Positions 32,050 through 40,749 of a stretch of 64,000 nucleotides of DNA are shown piece after piece. This stretch comes from Stenotrophomonas sp. 364. GTDB taxonomy: Bacteria; Pseudomonadota; Gammaproteobacteria; Xanthomonadales; Xanthomonadaceae. The DNA lies in NCBI RefSeq assembly GCF_009832905.1, contig NZ_CP047135.1, forward strand, positions 4,355,001 to 4,419,000, given 5' to 3'. Each line of letters opens with the position of its first letter. Positions within the stretch are counted from its first letter, which is position 1. The position numbers were made by a program, and so were the translations under genes. Under the pieces are notes generated by a model. It saw only the letters and a program-made list of their open reading frames with translations, did no database searches and was not told where the DNA came from.

Positions 32050-32577
32050 ATGGCCATCCGCGGTCCCAGACTTGAATTTTCCGTCGGCGCATTCCTGCTG
32101 CTGGCGCTGGCCTCGCTGCTGGTGCTGGCCGTCGCCTCCACCAACCAGCGCTGGGGTTTCGGCAGCGACGGCTACGAACTGAAGGCGCGCTTCACCCAGA
32201 TCGGGCAGCTGCGCAAGCAGGCCCCGGTCAAGATCGGCGGCGTGACCGTCGGCCAGGTCGGCGCGATCGAGCTGGACCCGCTCAAGTTCGACTCCATCGT
32301 CACCCTGAAGCTGGACCCGAAATTCAAGGATCTGCCGGCCGACACCTCGGCAGGCATATTCACCAGCGGTTTGCTCGGCGAGAGCTATATCGGACTGCAG
32401 CCGGGCGGTGACCCGGACGTGCTCAAGTCCGGCGACGAGATCGTCTTCACCCAGCCGGCGGTCGACCTGCTGCAGCTGGTTGGCAAGTACATGTTCAGCG
32501 GCCCGGCCAACGCCGGCGGTGCTGAGTCCCAGGATGCCCAGGGCGCAGAAGCGCCTGCAACGGAACCGCAAAAATGA
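32050..32577 (+). CDS. mlaD: MCE-domain phospholipid transport protein MlaD
   Basis: A 175-residue protein anchored by one N-terminal helix (GAFLLLALASLLVLAVAS), followed by the periplasmic MCE domain (LKARFTQIGQLRKQAPVKIG, then GVTVGQVGAIELDP) and a C-terminal helix. MlaD hexamers form the lipid channel below MlaE. Its stop overlaps the mlaC start (ATGA). Confidence 0.95.
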   Translation: MAIRGPRLEFSVGAFLLLALASLLVLAVASTNQRWGFGSDGYELKARFTQIGQLRKQAPVKIGGVTVGQVGAIELDPLKFDSIVTLKLDPKFKDLPADTSAGIFTSGLLGESYIGLQPGGDPDVLKSGDEIVFTQPAVDLLQLVGKYMFSGPANAGGAESQDAQGAEAPATEPQK

Positions 32578-33236
32578 ACCTCAAACTGATCCCCGCCCTG
32601 CTCACCTCGGTCCTGCTCGCCGGCACTCCGTCGCTCAGCTTCGCCCAGGCCGCCCCGGCCCCGGCCGTTGCCGCGCAGAACGATGCCGGCCAGGCCGTGC
32701 TGGACGCCAGCACGCGCATCCTGAGCACGCTGCAGCAGCGCCGCAGCGAGTTCCGCGCGAACCCGACGGTGCTGCGCACCTTCATCAACAGCGAGCTCAA
32801 CAAGACCTTCGACCGTGACTACGCCGCCCGCCTGGTGCTGGGCGTGCACGGCCGCGGCGCCTCCGATGCCGACGTCAAGCTGTTCGCCGATGCCATGGCC
32901 GACAACCTGATGCAGCGCTACGGTTCGGCCCTGCTGGAAATCCAGGGCAAGCCGACCTTCCGCCTGAAGGGCCAGTCCCCGCTGCCGGGCAACCGCGGCG
33001 TGCGCGTGTCCACCGAACTGATGCGCGCCGGCAACGAGCCGACTCCGGTCGACTACCTGATGCGCAACGTCAACGGCCAGTGGAAGATCTTCGACGTGAT
33101 GATCGAAGGCATCTCCTACGTGCAGACCTTCAAGACCCAGTTCGATGCACCGCTGCGCCAGAAGTCGATCCAGCAGGTGGCCACCGAACTGCGCAACGGC
33201 ACCATGCAGGCCGGTCAGGCGCCCCGTGGCAAGTAA
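32574..33236 (+). CDS. mlaC: Periplasmic phospholipid-binding protein MlaC
   Basis: A 220-residue exported protein of the MlaC/Ttg2D family. The signal peptide covers residues 1-24 (ending SLSFAQA). The mature part has the family's DRDYAARLVLG, DNLMQRYGSALLEI and MRNVNGQWKIFDVMIEGISYVQTFKTQF. It shuttles phospholipid between MlaA at the outer membrane and MlaFEDB. The 3' end overlaps the mlaB start by 11 bp. Confidence 0.94.
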   Translation: MNLKLIPALLTSVLLAGTPSLSFAQAAPAPAVAAQNDAGQAVLDASTRILSTLQQRRSEFRANPTVLRTFINSELNKTFDRDYAARLVLGVHGRGASDADVKLFADAMADNLMQRYGSALLEIQGKPTFRLKGQSPLPGNRGVRVSTELMRAGNEPTPVDYLMRNVNGQWKIFDVMIEGISYVQTFKTQFDAPLRQKSIQQVATELRNGTMQAGQAPRGK

Positions 33237-33537
33237 CCCGGCCAGCGTGCAGCGCAACGGCACGGCGCTGGTCTTCAGCGGCGTGCTCGACCGCACGGCG
33301 GTGACCGCCCTGTGGCCGTCGCTGTCGTCGCTGGAGGGCGTGCGCCAGCTCGACCTGACGGCGGTGACGCGGGTGGACAGTGCCGGCCTGGCGCTGCTGG
33401 CCGAACTGGCGGCGCGTGCGCGCGCGGCCGGCGGCACCGCGGAGATCATCGGCAGCCCCACCGGTTACAACGAACTCAGTGCCGCCTACCGGCTCGCACC
33501 GACCCTGGATTTCCATGCCCTTTCTGCGGCGAGCTGA
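33226..33537 (+). CDS. mlaB: STAS-domain protein MlaB
   Basis: A 103-residue protein with a STAS fold: a beta strand LVFSGVLDR, then LDLTAVTRVDSAGLALLAELAARAR, the characteristic loop and helix. It should regulate the MlaF ATPase. The GTG at 33226 was chosen because it overlaps the end of mlaC and gives the right length; a longer frame would run deep into mlaC. It ends one base before the mlaA start codon. Confidence 0.88.
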   Translation: MASNPASVQRNGTALVFSGVLDRTAVTALWPSLSSLEGVRQLDLTAVTRVDSAGLALLAELAARARAAGGTAEIIGSPTGYNELSAAYRLAPTLDFHALSAAS

Positions 33538-33538
33538 C

Positions 33539-34543
33539 ATGAACGTCATACGCACCCTTCCCCTTCTCGTGTTGGCGCTGGCGCTGACCGCCTGTGCCGG
33601 CAAGCCCGCGCGCGACAGTGCACCGGCCAATGTTGCCGTGGACAGCAGCCCCGCTGCAGCCACGACCGACACCGCGGTTGGCGCAACCGACAGCGCCAGC
33701 ACCGACGTCCCGGCCCCCGTTGCCGAGGTCGCGGCGCCCACCGATGCCGGCACGCCGCCGGCCAGCGGTGACGCTGCGCCGACCAATGCCGAAGACGACT
33801 TCGCCGCGTTGTACGGCGGCCCGGCGCCGACGGCGGACGGGGTGGAACCGGAGCGGGCCATCTACGACCCGTGGGAACCGTTCAACCGCCGCGTGCACAG
33901 CTTCAACAACGTGGTCGACCGCGCCATCGCCCGGCCGCTGGCCACCGCCTACACCCACGTGGTGCCGCGCTTCGCGCGGACCGGCGTCAGCAATTTCTTC
34001 AACAACCTGCGCGCCCCGGTGACCATCACCAACCAGCTGCTGCAGGGCCGTCCGGACGATGCCTGGGACAGCCTGGGCCGGTTCCTGATGAACTCCACGC
34101 TGGGCATAGGCGGTCTGTTCGACCCGGCCAGCAAGGCGCTGGTGCCCAGCCGCAAGGAAGATTTCGGCCAGACCCTGGGGGCCTGGGGCTGGCGCCGTTC
34201 GCGCTACGTGGAACTGCCGTTCTTCGGCCCGCGTACCGTGCGCGACGTGTTCGGACTGGCCGGCGACATGCCGCTCTCGCCGATCCGCACCATCGAGGAA
34301 GACAAGGTGCGCATCGGTCTGCAGGGCCTGCAGCTGGTGGACATGCGGTCGCAGTTGCTGGCCATCGACGACATGCGCAACAACGCCGTGGACGAATACA
34401 CCCTGGTGCGCGATGCGTGGCTGCAGCGCCGCAACTACCAGATCGAGAACGACCTGCGCGGCAAGCATGCCCGCGGCAAGGACGCCGACGACACCGCCCC
34501 GATCCCGGTCGATGCGATGCCGATGCCCAACTGGGGCAACTGA
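33539..34543 (+). CDS. mlaA: Outer-membrane lipoprotein MlaA (VacJ)
   Basis: A 334-residue lipoprotein: signal ending in lipobox LTAC (Cys about 20), an Ala/Asp/Pro-rich linker of about 80 residues, then the VacJ domain starting YDPWEPFNRRVHSFNNVVDR with FFNNLRAPVTITNQLLQG and FGQTLGAWG. MlaA removes misplaced phospholipid from the outer leaflet and hands it to MlaC. In E. coli it is encoded away from mlaFEDCB; here it ends the operon. The linker is longer than in E. coli. A strong terminator follows. Confidence 0.93.
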   Translation: MNVIRTLPLLVLALALTACAGKPARDSAPANVAVDSSPAAATTDTAVGATDSASTDVPAPVAEVAAPTDAGTPPASGDAAPTNAEDDFAALYGGPAPTADGVEPERAIYDPWEPFNRRVHSFNNVVDRAIARPLATAYTHVVPRFARTGVSNFFNNLRAPVTITNQLLQGRPDDAWDSLGRFLMNSTLGIGGLFDPASKALVPSRKEDFGQTLGAWGWRRSRYVELPFFGPRTVRDVFGLAGDMPLSPIRTIEEDKVRIGLQGLQLVDMRSQLLAIDDMRNNAVDEYTLVRDAWLQRRNYQIENDLRGKHARGKDADDTAPIPVDAMPMPNWGN

Positions 34544-34550
34544 CCCAACA

Positions 34551-34579
34551 AAAAAAACCCCGCCTCGGCGGGGTTTTTT
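34551..34579. terminator. Bidirectional intrinsic terminator
   Basis: CCCCGCC (34558-34564), TC, GGCGGGG (34567-34573), flanked by A-run on the left and T-run on the right. It lies between the convergent mlaA and glutathione peroxidase genes and can end transcription from both sides. Confidence 0.9.
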
Positions 34580-34641
34580 CATGGGTGCTGGCCCACCGCC
34601 TCAACCTGATAGTGCCGGGCATGGCCCAGCACCCTTTGGGC

Positions 34642-35202
34642 TCAGACGGCCAGTGCGGCGTCGATCGCGGCCACCAGGCGGGCATCGTCGGCCGGCACGT
34701 CCGGGGCGAAGCGGCCAATGACCTGGCCGTCGCGGCCGATCAGGAACTTCTCGAAGTTCCACAGCACGCCCGGCGCCGGGTTGACCACCAGCTCCGGGTA
34801 CTTGGCCACGGCGCCCTGCAGCTTCTCGCGCATCGGGCCTTCGCCGGTGGCGGTCGGCTGTGCGTCGGTCAGCGCGCGGTACAGCGGGTGCACGTCATCG
34901 CCGGCCACGCTGATCTTGGCGAACAGCGGGAAGGCCACGTTGTATTCCAGCTGGCAGAACTGCTGGATCTCCGACTCGCTGCCCGGCTCCTGGGCCAGGA
35001 AGTTGTTGGCCGGGAAACCCAGCACTTCCAGGCCGGCATCGTGCTTGGCCGCGTACAGCTGCTGCAGGCCTTCGTACTGCGGGGTCAGGCCGCACTTGGA
35101 GGCCACGTTGACCACCAGCAGCACCTTGCCGCGGTAGTCGGCCAGCGACGACGGCTGGCCTTCGATGGTGGTGACGGGGATGTCGTAGACAGTCTGGCTC
35201 AC
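34642..35202 (-). CDS. Glutathione peroxidase family protein (Cys type)
   Basis: A 186-residue thiol peroxidase. The active-site segment LLVVNVASKCGLTPQYEGL carries Cys instead of selenocysteine, then VLGFPANNFLAQEPG with the conserved Asn/Gln environment, and a C-terminal LWNFEKFLIGRDGQVIGRF containing the catalytic Trp. It reduces hydrogen or lipid peroxides, probably with thioredoxin or glutathione. The GTG at 35202 gives the family N-terminus; upstream in-frame starts extend it by about 15 residues with no family resemblance. Confidence 0.92.
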   Translation of the reverse strand: MSQTVYDIPVTTIEGQPSSLADYRGKVLLVVNVASKCGLTPQYEGLQQLYAAKHDAGLEVLGFPANNFLAQEPGSESEIQQFCQLEYNVAFPLFAKISVAGDDVHPLYRALTDAQPTATGEGPMREKLQGAVAKYPELVVNPAPGVLWNFEKFLIGRDGQVIGRFAPDVPADDARLVAAIDAALAV

Positions 35203-35259
35203 TACAGGTTCCTTGGGTTGGGACAGGAACGCCACGGGCTCGCCCATGGCGGGAAAGAT

Positions 35260-35637
35260 TCAATCAACGCAGATCGTGCCCACCGCCACGCCGCCGTCGA
35301 TGCGCTGGCGGCAGCCGAAGTTCTGGCTGATGTCGGTCTGGCAGACGCCGCGCGCCTTGGCACCGGGGGCCACCTCGCCCTGGGCCAGGCACTGGCCTGT
35401 GCAGTCAGCCTTGGTGCTGCAGGCCTTGCCGGCATCGGCGTAAGGCACCACGCACTGCACGCGTTGCAGCCGGCCCAGCGGCGTGAGCTGGCCACCGGCC
35501 TGCCGGCACGCGGCCGCATCCAGGTGTGCCGACGTTGCGGTAGCGGCGCCGTCGGCGGGTCCGGAGGCATCCGGCGTGGAGGTGGTGGCGCAACCGGCGA
35601 CAGCCAGCAGCAGGGACAACAACACGGTCAGGCGCAT
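35260..35637 (-). CDS. Small cysteine-rich lipoprotein of unknown function
   Basis: A 125-residue protein with a lipoprotein signal (LLLAVAGC, lipid Cys about 16), an Ala/Thr-rich linker, then a compact domain with eight cysteines, including CSTKADCTGQC and a C-terminal GCRQRIDGGVAVGTICVD. Eight Cys could make four disulfides in the periplasm. The family is unnamed to me. It lies 57 bp upstream of the glutathione peroxidase on the same strand, so the two may be co-transcribed, a redox link that is inference only. Confidence 0.78.
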   Translation of the reverse strand: MRLTVLLSLLLAVAGCATTSTPDASGPADGAATATSAHLDAAACRQAGGQLTPLGRLQRVQCVVPYADAGKACSTKADCTGQCLAQGEVAPGAKARGVCQTDISQNFGCRQRIDGGVAVGTICVD

Positions 35638-35711
35638 GCAGGTTTTCCTTGAACGATCGACAGGTGCACAGCATGCGCGATCACGTGCATGCGGTGCATG
35701 TACGCCAGGTG

Positions 35712-37295
35712 TCAGTCCTGCGCGCTGCTGCCCTCGTCCAGGCCGCCGTCCTCGTCGTCGCCGGTGGCGTCGTCCAGCAGGTCCTGGCTCTGCTCGGCGG
35801 TGAGCGATTCCACCCCGCGCAGGCGGCGTTCGATGGTGCGGGTCTTGCGACTGGCTTCGCCCAGGCTGCGGCCGACCGTGCTGATCTGCTTTTCGGCCTT
35901 TTCCAGGATGCCGGCGAACTTGCCGAACTCGCTCTTGACCGCGCCCAGCAGGCTCCACACCTCGCTGGAACGCTGCTCGATGGCCAGCGTGCGGAAGCCC
36001 ATCTGCAAGCTGTTGAGCAGGGCGGTGACGGTGGTCGGGCCGGCCACCACCACGCGATGCTCGCGCTGCAGCAGGTCGACCAGGCCGGGGCGGCGGATCA
36101 CTTCGGCGTAGAGGCCTTCGGTGGGCAGGAACATCACCGCGAAATCGGTGGTGTGCGGCGGCACGATGTACTTGTCGCAGATCGACTTGGCCTGGATGCG
36201 GATGGCGCGTTCAAGCTGCGCGCCCTGCACGCGCACGCCGTCGGCGTCGCCCTGTTCCTGCGCATCGAGCAGGCGCTCGTAATCCTCGCGCGGGAACTTG
36301 GAATCGATCGGCAGCCACACCGGGGTGTCCTCGTGGCCACGGCCGGGCAGGCGCACGGCGATGTCGACCATTTCCCCGCTGTCCGGGCGCACCTTCACTC
36401 CGCGCGCGTACTGCTCCTGGGTCAGGGTCTGCTCCAGGATGTTGTCCAGCTGCACTTCGCCCCAGCTGCCGCGGTTCTTGACGTTGGTCAGCACGCGCTT
36501 GAGGTCGCCTACGCCGGTGGCCAGCTGCTGCATTTCGCCCAGCCCGCGCTGGACCTGCTCCAGGCGGTCGGAGACCAGCTGGAACGAGGCGCCCAGGCGC
36601 GCTTCCAACGTGGTTTGCAGCTTCTCGTCAACGGTGACCCGCATCTGGTCGAGCTTTTCGGCGTTGTCGGTCTGCAGGCTCTTGAGCTGCTGCTCCAGCG
36701 TGGCGCGCATCTCGCCGATGCGCGCCTCGTTGCGCTGGGTCATCTCCTGCAGGCGCAGGCCCAGCGATTCGGCCAGGCGCTGCTGCGACTGCGCGGTTTC
36801 CTCGCGGCCCTTGCGGGCGTCTTCGCCCAAGGCCTGGCGCAGCGCGACCATGTGGCTGTCGGTGCGCGTGGTCAGGTCCACCAGCTGCTGGCCGAAGGCC
36901 TCGATGCGGGCCTGCTGCTGCTGGCCGAAAACGTCCAGCTGCGCGCGCATGTCGTGCAGGCGCTGGGCGAGCAGTTCGCCGGTGCGCTGCTGGGCCAGCG
37001 CGCTCTCTTCGCGCGCCTTGCGTGCATCTTCGCCCAGCGCATCGCGCAGCAGGTCCAGGCGCTGGTCGGTGCGGGTGGACAGGTCGGTCAGCGCGCGCGC
37101 GAACGATTCCAGCCGCGCGTCCTGCTGCCGGCCCAGGCCTTCCAGCTGCTCGCGCAGCTCGCCGCGGCCCACCCGCGCTTCATCGCGCAGGGCCTGCTCA
37201 AGGCCGTCGTGCTGGGAACGCCGCAGCAGGACCAGCAGCTGCAGGACGAGGACGACACAGACAAGGCCGCCAAGGATCAGGAATTCGGTTTGCAT
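35712..37295 (-). CDS. rmuC: DNA recombination protein RmuC
   Basis: A 527-residue protein with one N-terminal membrane helix (FLILGGLVCVVLVLQLLVLL), a long coiled coil (about 40-260) and the RmuC nuclease-like domain with NRGSWGEVQLDNILEQ, WLPIDSKFPREDY and the FLPTEGLYAEV segment. RmuC limits rearrangements at inverted repeats. The ATG at 37295 is the likely start; an in-frame ATG ten codons upstream exists. The last residues are acidic (DDEDGGLDEG). Confidence 0.93.
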   Translation of the reverse strand: MQTEFLILGGLVCVVLVLQLLVLLRRSQHDGLEQALRDEARVGRGELREQLEGLGRQQDARLESFARALTDLSTRTDQRLDLLRDALGEDARKAREESALAQQRTGELLAQRLHDMRAQLDVFGQQQQARIEAFGQQLVDLTTRTDSHMVALRQALGEDARKGREETAQSQQRLAESLGLRLQEMTQRNEARIGEMRATLEQQLKSLQTDNAEKLDQMRVTVDEKLQTTLEARLGASFQLVSDRLEQVQRGLGEMQQLATGVGDLKRVLTNVKNRGSWGEVQLDNILEQTLTQEQYARGVKVRPDSGEMVDIAVRLPGRGHEDTPVWLPIDSKFPREDYERLLDAQEQGDADGVRVQGAQLERAIRIQAKSICDKYIVPPHTTDFAVMFLPTEGLYAEVIRRPGLVDLLQREHRVVVAGPTTVTALLNSLQMGFRTLAIEQRSSEVWSLLGAVKSEFGKFAGILEKAEKQISTVGRSLGEASRKTRTIERRLRGVESLTAEQSQDLLDDATGDDEDGGLDEGSSAQD

Positions 37296-37345
37296 GCGAG
37301 CAAGTGTAGGCTGAGCCGGTCTCATTGGCTGCGTCGGGCGGGTAC

Positions 37346-37972
37346 ATGCTGGAGTTGTATGGGAAGTCGACCTCGATCAACGTACGCAAGGTGCTGTGGC
37401 TATGCGCCGAGCTGGAGCTCGATTACCGGCACATCGGCGCCGACGCCGCGGCGGCCGACGCGGACCTGGATGCCTGCGTGCGCCGGTTCAATCCCAACGC
37501 GCAGGTCCCGGTGCTGCGGGAGGGCGACTTCGTGCTGTGGGAATCCAACAGCATCTGCCGCTACCTGGCGGCACGGGAGAAACGGCATGACCTCCTGCCG
37601 CAGGCGCCGCAGCGTCGGGCGCAGGTGGAGCAATGGATGGACTGGCAGGCCACCGATCTCAATACCGCATGGCGCTACGCTTTCATGTCAGTTGTACGCC
37701 GGCATCCCGAGTACACCGATGCTGCGGCGGCGGCATCCAGCCTGGCGCACTGGAATCGCCTGATGGGCGTGCTGGACCGGCAGCTGGCGCAGACCGGCGC
37801 GCATGTCGTCGGCGACGCCTTCAGCCTGGCCGACATCGTGCTGGGGCTGTCGACCCAGCGCTGGCGCATGACCCCGGGCGAAAAGCCGCTATTGCCGGCG
37901 GTGCAGGCGTGGTTCGCGCGGCTGGGTCCACGTGCGGGTTTTGCCCTGCACGTGGACAACGGCGTGCCCTGA
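37346..37972 (+). CDS. Glutathione S-transferase family protein
   Basis: A 208-residue protein. The thioredoxin-like N-terminal half shows LELYGKSTSINVRKVLWL with the catalytic-region Ser, NPNAQVPVLREGD and WESNSICRYLA, which bind glutathione; the helical C-terminal half has GDAFSLADIVLG. It conjugates glutathione to electrophiles or acts in thiol exchange. The ATG at 37346 was chosen over an earlier in-frame TTG. It converges on the nitroreductase gene with 6 bp between stops. Confidence 0.92.
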   Translation: MLELYGKSTSINVRKVLWLCAELELDYRHIGADAAAADADLDACVRRFNPNAQVPVLREGDFVLWESNSICRYLAAREKRHDLLPQAPQRRAQVEQWMDWQATDLNTAWRYAFMSVVRRHPEYTDAAAAASSLAHWNRLMGVLDRQLAQTGAHVVGDAFSLADIVLGLSTQRWRMTPGEKPLLPAVQAWFARLGPRAGFALHVDNGVP

Positions 37973-37978
37973 CGCCGT

Positions 37979-38647
37979 TCAGAGCTGGGTGAACACCTGC
38001 TCACGCGGCAGCCGCGACTTGGGCAGGCCGGCATTGAAGTTGGCCGCGCTGCCGTAGCCCAGCGCCACCAGCACCACGCTGGTGAAGCCGCGCGCGCGCA
38101 GGCCCAGTTCGGCGTCCAGCACCTCGGCGTCGAAGCCTTCCATGGGGGTGGCGTCGATGCCGTGCACGCCCGCCGCCAGCAGCAGCGTGCCTACGGCCAG
38201 GTAGGTCTGCTTCTGCATCCAGTGCTGCACGTCGCCCAGGGTGTGGCGGTGCAGGTCCACGTAGTGGTGCAGCGCGCCGCGCTGGCCCTCGCGCGCCTCG
38301 GGGGTGGGATAGCGGCCGTCGGCGGTTTCCTGGTCGATCACCTGGGCCAGGTACGCGTCATCGATACCGGTGCGGGTGGCAAACACGATCACATGCGAGG
38401 CATCGGTGATCTTGGCGGTGTTGTAGGGCTGGTGGGGCTGCGTGGCGCGGGCGATGCGCGCCCGTGCCTCTGGGGTGCCGGCCACGAGGAAGTGCCACGG
38501 CTGCGAATTCACCGACGACGGGGCGTTGTGCAGCACCTCGAGCAGGTCCTCCAGCACGGCCGGCGGCAGGGTGCGGGTGGGGTCGTAGGCCTTGGTGGTG
38601 TGGCGGCGCAGGGCCACCGGTGCGAGGGTCATGGGAACAGCGTCCAT
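37979..38647 (-). CDS. Oxygen-insensitive NAD(P)H nitroreductase (NfsB-like)
   Basis: A 222-residue flavoprotein. RRHTTKAYDPTRTLPPAVLEDLLEVLHNAPSS with the SSVNSQPWHFLVAG segment is the FMN-binding N-terminus, and ATPMEGFDAEVLDAELGL the conserved Gly/Phe-rich C-terminal part. It reduces nitroaromatics or quinones with two electrons. It lies 19 bp downstream of the MDR oxidoreductase gene, so the two probably form an operon that the divergent LysR protein could control. Confidence 0.92.
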   Translation of the reverse strand: MDAVPMTLAPVALRRHTTKAYDPTRTLPPAVLEDLLEVLHNAPSSVNSQPWHFLVAGTPEARARIARATQPHQPYNTAKITDASHVIVFATRTGIDDAYLAQVIDQETADGRYPTPEAREGQRGALHHYVDLHRHTLGDVQHWMQKQTYLAVGTLLLAAGVHGIDATPMEGFDAEVLDAELGLRARGFTSVVLVALGYGSAANFNAGLPKSRLPREQVFTQL

Positions 38648-38666
38648 TGCAGGGTCAACAGGGGGT

Positions 38667-39674
38667 TCAGAAGCCTTCGAGGACCAGCTTGCCGCGCGCG
38701 CGGTGGCTCTCGATCAGGGCGTGTGCCTGGCGTAGATTGGCGGCGTTGATGCGGCCGTAGTGCTCACCCAGGGTGGTGCGCAGCACGCCGGCATCGACCA
38801 GTGCGGCCACCCGTTCCAGCAGGTCGTGCTGGCGCTGCAGGTCCGGCGTGTTGAAGCTGGAGCGGGTGAACATCGACTCCCAGTGCAGCGACAGGCTCTT
38901 GCGCTTGAGCGCCATCACGTCGAGCTGGCCGGGGTCGTCGATCAGGGCCAGCTGGCCCTGCGGGGCGAGCGCGGCCACGATCTGGTCGTAGTGCTGGTCG
39001 GTGTGGGTCAGGCTGGCCACGTGGCTGACCGCGGCGATGCCCAGCCGTTGCAGGCCGTCGGTGAGCGGTTGCGCATGGTCGATCACATGGTGCGCGCCCA
39101 AGCCATACACCCAGTCCTGGGTATCGGGGCGCGAGGCGGTGCCGATCACCGTCAGCCGGGTCAGCTGGCGCGCCAACTGGACCAGGATCGAGCCCACGCC
39201 ACCGGCCGCGCCCACCACCAGCAGGGTCTGGTCCTTGCCACCGCCTTCGGGGATGCGCAGGCGGTCGAACAGCAGTTCCCAGGCGGTGATCGCGGTCAGC
39301 GGCAGCGCCGCGGCGGCGGCGTCATCCAGGCTGGCAGGCTTGTGCCCGACGATGCGTTCGTCCACCAGCTGGTACTCGGCGTTGCTGCCCGGGCGGCCGA
39401 TCGCGCCGGCATAGAAGACCGCGTCGCCCGGCTGGAACAGGGCCACCTCATCGCCCACCGCGTCGACGATGCCGACCGCATCCCAGCCCAGCACCCGCGG
39501 TTCGGTCACGGCCACGCCGTTGCGCACCTTGGTGTCGACCGGGTTGACCGAGATCGCACGAACCGCCACACGCAGGTCGCGCGGACCCGGCTGCGGGATC
39601 GGCAGGGTGATGTCCTGCAGCGCGCGCGGGTCGCTGATCGGCAGGCCATGTTCGGTATAGGCAACAGCTTTCAT
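38667..39674 (-). CDS. Zinc-type MDR oxidoreductase (quinone oxidoreductase-like)
   Basis: A 335-residue NAD(P)H-dependent oxidoreductase of the medium-chain dehydrogenase/reductase family. SVNPVDTKVRNGV, ALPLTAITAWELLFDRL and the Rossmann motif LLVVGAAGGVGSILVQLARQ are present. The catalytic-zinc Cys of classical ADHs is not obvious, as in many quinone reductase-like members. It is divergent from a LysR regulator 97 bp away and followed closely by the nitroreductase, suggesting a shared role in quinone or electrophile detoxification. Confidence 0.9.
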   Translation of the reverse strand: MKAVAYTEHGLPISDPRALQDITLPIPQPGPRDLRVAVRAISVNPVDTKVRNGVAVTEPRVLGWDAVGIVDAVGDEVALFQPGDAVFYAGAIGRPGSNAEYQLVDERIVGHKPASLDDAAAAALPLTAITAWELLFDRLRIPEGGGKDQTLLVVGAAGGVGSILVQLARQLTRLTVIGTASRPDTQDWVYGLGAHHVIDHAQPLTDGLQRLGIAAVSHVASLTHTDQHYDQIVAALAPQGQLALIDDPGQLDVMALKRKSLSLHWESMFTRSSFNTPDLQRQHDLLERVAALVDAGVLRTTLGEHYGRINAANLRQAHALIESHRARGKLVLEGF

Positions 39675-39771
39675 CGGGGGCAGATCCGTTCGGGAAGACG
39701 CACAGCCTGCGCTTCACGGCGCGGGCCGGAAAGGCGCAGAATCGGGCAGCACTTTCTCTGTGGGAATGAAA

Positions 39772-40689
39772 ATGGTCCGCATCGACGATCTCGGCCTGTT
39801 CGTGCGTACCGCCGCGCTGGGCAGCTTTTCCAATGCCGCGCGCGAAGCCGACCTGCTGCCCGGGCAGGTGGCCGCGGCGGTGGCCCGGCTGGAGCGTGAG
39901 CTGGACCTGCGCCTGTTCGTGCGTTCCACCCGCAGCCTGCGCCTGACCGCCGAAGGCGCGCTGTACCTGCCCTACGCGCAGGAAGTGCTGGCCGCGCTGA
40001 GCGAGGGCCAGGCACGGGTGCGGGGCGAGGACGCCGAACTGCGCGGGGTGCTGCAGGTGGCCGCACCGTCGGACCTGGGCCGCAACGTGCTGCTGCCGTG
40101 GCTGAGCGAGTTCCGCAGCGCGCACCCCAGGCTGCAGCTGCGCCTGCACCTGTCCGACCAGGTGGCCGACGTGTTCCGCGATCCGGTCGACATCGCCTTC
40201 CGCCTGGGCCGGTTCGACAACGCCAGCTACGTGGCGCTGCCGCTGCTGCCGGGCAACCGCCGGGTGCTGGCGGCCTCACCGGACTACCTGGCCCGGCATG
40301 GCACGCCCGACAGCCTGGACGCGCTCAAGGACCACCACTGCCTGCTGTACCAGCTGGCCGGGCGCGCCTACGACCGCTGGAACTTCGAGACCGATGGCCG
40401 CCGGGTCGTCGTGCCCGTACGCGGCAACATGGTCTGCGACGATGCCGACGTGGTGCGGCGCTGGGCCGTGGCCGGCGAGGGCATCGTGTTCAAGTCGTGG
40501 CTGGATGTGTGCGCCGACGTGCGTGCCGGGCGCCTGCAGGTGCTGCTGGGCGGTGCCGGCGACAGCCTGCCGTTGAACCTGGTGTGCCCGCACCGCAAGC
40601 AGTTCTCCCCCGCGATCCGCCAGCTGCACGCGATGTTCGAGCAGCGCCTGCAACCACTGCTGAAGGATCTGCCGCGCGTGGCCGGCTGA
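39772..40689 (+). CDS. LysR-family transcriptional regulator
   Basis: A 305-residue regulator. The N-terminal helix-turn-helix covers DLGLFVRTAALGSFSNAAREADLLPGQVAAAVARLERE, the C-terminal part is the LysR substrate-binding fold. The ATG at 39772 has a GGGA six bases upstream; earlier in-frame starts at 39760 and 39766 are possible. It is divergent from the MDR oxidoreductase-nitroreductase pair, the standard arrangement for a LysR regulator and its targets. The ligand is unknown. Confidence 0.92.
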   Translation: MVRIDDLGLFVRTAALGSFSNAAREADLLPGQVAAAVARLERELDLRLFVRSTRSLRLTAEGALYLPYAQEVLAALSEGQARVRGEDAELRGVLQVAAPSDLGRNVLLPWLSEFRSAHPRLQLRLHLSDQVADVFRDPVDIAFRLGRFDNASYVALPLLPGNRRVLAASPDYLARHGTPDSLDALKDHHCLLYQLAGRAYDRWNFETDGRRVVVPVRGNMVCDDADVVRRWAVAGEGIVFKSWLDVCADVRAGRLQVLLGGAGDSLPLNLVCPHRKQFSPAIRQLHAMFEQRLQPLLKDLPRVAG

Positions 40690-40749
40690 CGCTATCGGGA
40701 TGCGGGGCGGTGCCGGACAATGGCGCTCCCCCGTAGTCGAGTCGCCGCC

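Noticed and set aside
34642..35202. Possible selenocysteine glutathione peroxidase
   Set aside because: The active-site codon encodes Cys; no in-frame TGA or SECIS-like element is needed.
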